A program made the translations under genes and the position numbers. From Deltaproteobacteria bacterium (GTDB lineage Bacteria > Bdellovibrionota_C > UBA2361 > JAAYZI01), in contig JAAYZI010000142.1 of NCBI GenBank assembly GCA_012514925.1, positions 1 through 5,920 on the forward strand: a stretch of 5,920 bases of DNA, read 5' to 3'. Positions 5,450 to 5,920 of this stretch are shown here, in pieces. The number at the start of each line of letters is the position of its first letter. The first letter of the stretch is position 1. Under the pieces are notes generated by a model, which was not told where the DNA came from, did no database searches, and saw nothing but the letters and a program-made list of their open reading frames with translations.

Positions 5450-5523
5450 CGCACCCTGAGGGACTCGAACCCCCGACCCTCTGGTTCGAAGCCAGATGCT
5501 CTATCCAACTGAGCTAAGGATGC
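5450..5523 (-). tRNA. tRNA-Arg (anticodon UCG)
   Basis: The minus strand folds into a complete 74-nt cloverleaf. The acceptor stem GCATCCT pairs with AGGGTGC (one U-G pair). The D arm has GCTC/GAGC stems with the AGTTGGATA loop. The anticodon stem TCTGG/CCAGA holds the loop CTTCGAA, with anticodon TCG. The T arm carries the TTCGAGT loop. The discriminator base is G and CCA is not encoded, so it must be added enzymatically. Anticodon UCG reads CGA (and by wobble CGG) arginine codons. A T-rich stretch follows on the minus strand (CTTTTCTTATC), possibly helping termination. Confidence 0.97.
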
Positions 5524-5569
5524 AAGTTTGATGTTTTCTGATTAACACGTCTGGACCAAAGCAGAAAGG

Positions 5570-5598
5570 ATTGTTGTGTTAGACACACCAACTGTAAA
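5570..5598 (-). promoter_or_regulatory. Candidate promoter of the tRNA-Arg gene
   Basis: TTTACA (5598-5593, five of six) is followed after 17 nt by AACAAT (5575-5570, four of six) on the minus strand. It would start transcription about 40 nt before the mature 5' end, a normal distance for RNase P processing. The -10 is imperfect. Confidence 0.3.
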
Positions 5599-5637
5599 AA
5601 TACCCACTAATTGCAAGTGATTATCCGAACTTAGCAG

Positions 5638-5643
5638 TATAAT
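5638..5643 (+). promoter_or_regulatory. Candidate -10 element for the right-edge membrane protein
   Basis: A perfect TATAAT lies 114 nt before the ATG at 5758. No -35 at normal spacing is convincing (TTGCAA at 5611-5616 is 21 nt away). Two short palindromic words (CATCATGATG at 5713-5722 and TCATGA at 5729-5734) lie between it and the gene. Confidence 0.25.
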
Positions 5644-5757
5644 CAAACAACGCATCATCCACCATAATACACCATATTCTAAAGTTCTAAAAAATACCTC
5701 CGATAACCTATACATCATGATGATAGTGTCATGAACACAGCAGTTGTAGGTGGTACC

Positions 5758-5920
5758 ATGCAGTTCATTTCGTACTTAGTTGATCCAGCCCTGCTCCAGG
5801 GCGACCTTCCTTCAAAGATTGTTTCTACCATTATCTTTTTGGTAGTCGCAGTAGTGCTCTTAGGTGTGGGCTACTATGTTTTGCGGCTGGTTGCGTCTTT
5901 TTTTAATCCCCTCTCCTCAC
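5758..5920 (+). CDS. N-terminal part of an unidentified membrane protein, cut by the right edge
   Basis: The first 54 codons are visible and the frame is open to the edge. The start at 5758 is preceded by AGGTGG (5748-5753) at 4 nt. An in-frame ATG at 5731 adds nine residues but has no Shine-Dalgarno match, so 5758 is preferred. Residues 1-19 are mixed and polar (MQFISYLVDPALLQGDLPS). Residues about 21-47 form one strongly hydrophobic helix, followed by an aromatic FFNP stretch. This fits the amphipathic head and first membrane helix of a multi-pass or anchored inner-membrane protein. No family can be named from this fragment. Confidence 0.6.
   Translation, partial: MQFISYLVDPALLQGDLPSKIVSTIIFLVVAVVLLGVGYYVLRLVASFFNPLSS

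Noticed and set aside
5450..5523. tRNA-Arg as an integration (att) site of a mobile element
   Set aside because: No integrase and no direct repeat of the tRNA 3' end in the window; the flanking genes are housekeeping.

Overview
The window looks like chromosomal DNA of a Gram-negative bacterium. Most of it is the head of a division and cell wall (dcw) cluster, read on the minus strand in the usual order mraZ, rsmH, ftsL, ftsI. The short FtsL has one membrane segment followed by a heptad-rich region. The class B PBP lacks PASTA domains. Both point to a proteobacterial-type or Bdellovibrionota/former deltaproteobacterial-type host rather than a Firmicute or Actinobacterium. This placement is an inference; nothing in the window fixes the taxon.

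Layout from left to right. Positions 1-365 are mostly non-coding. A possible 15-codon start of a minus-strand secreted protein runs off the left edge, and the promoter/leader of the next gene lies at the right end. Positions 366-1334 (+) encode a secreted 322-residue protein with an N-terminal GEVED domain and a C-terminal half I do not recognise. It converges on ftsI (1382-3196, -), with only 47 nt between the stop codons. Two hairpins sit at this junction, one of them a terminator-like structure inside the last codons of ftsI. Further right on the minus strand are ftsL (3209-3529), rsmH (3635-4549) and mraZ (4551-5075, or from a GTG at 5018). Positions 5076-5449 are the control region. They hold a good sigma70-type promoter (TTGACT, 17 bp, TATGTT) followed at once by four TGG-type pentamers spaced exactly 10 bp apart, which is the architecture of a MraZ autoregulatory operator. 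Further upstream are an 18-bp palindrome and a separate TATAAT. A tRNA-Arg(UCG) gene lies at 5450-5523 (-). The right edge holds the first 54 codons of an unidentified membrane protein (+).

How the genes work together: MraZ is expected to control its own operon. RsmH methylates 16S rRNA. FtsL, with its partners elsewhere, and FtsI build the septal wall synthase. The operon appears to stop at ftsI, so murE and later dcw genes are not contiguous here. The GEVED gene is an unrelated neighbour on the opposite strand.

The most interesting points are the phased MraZ operator, a perfect hairpin that places a candidate mraZ GTG start in its loop, the terminator embedded in the 3' end of ftsI, and the unrecognised Cys/His-containing C-terminal region of the secreted GEVED protein. 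I see no mobile element, CRISPR array or defence system.
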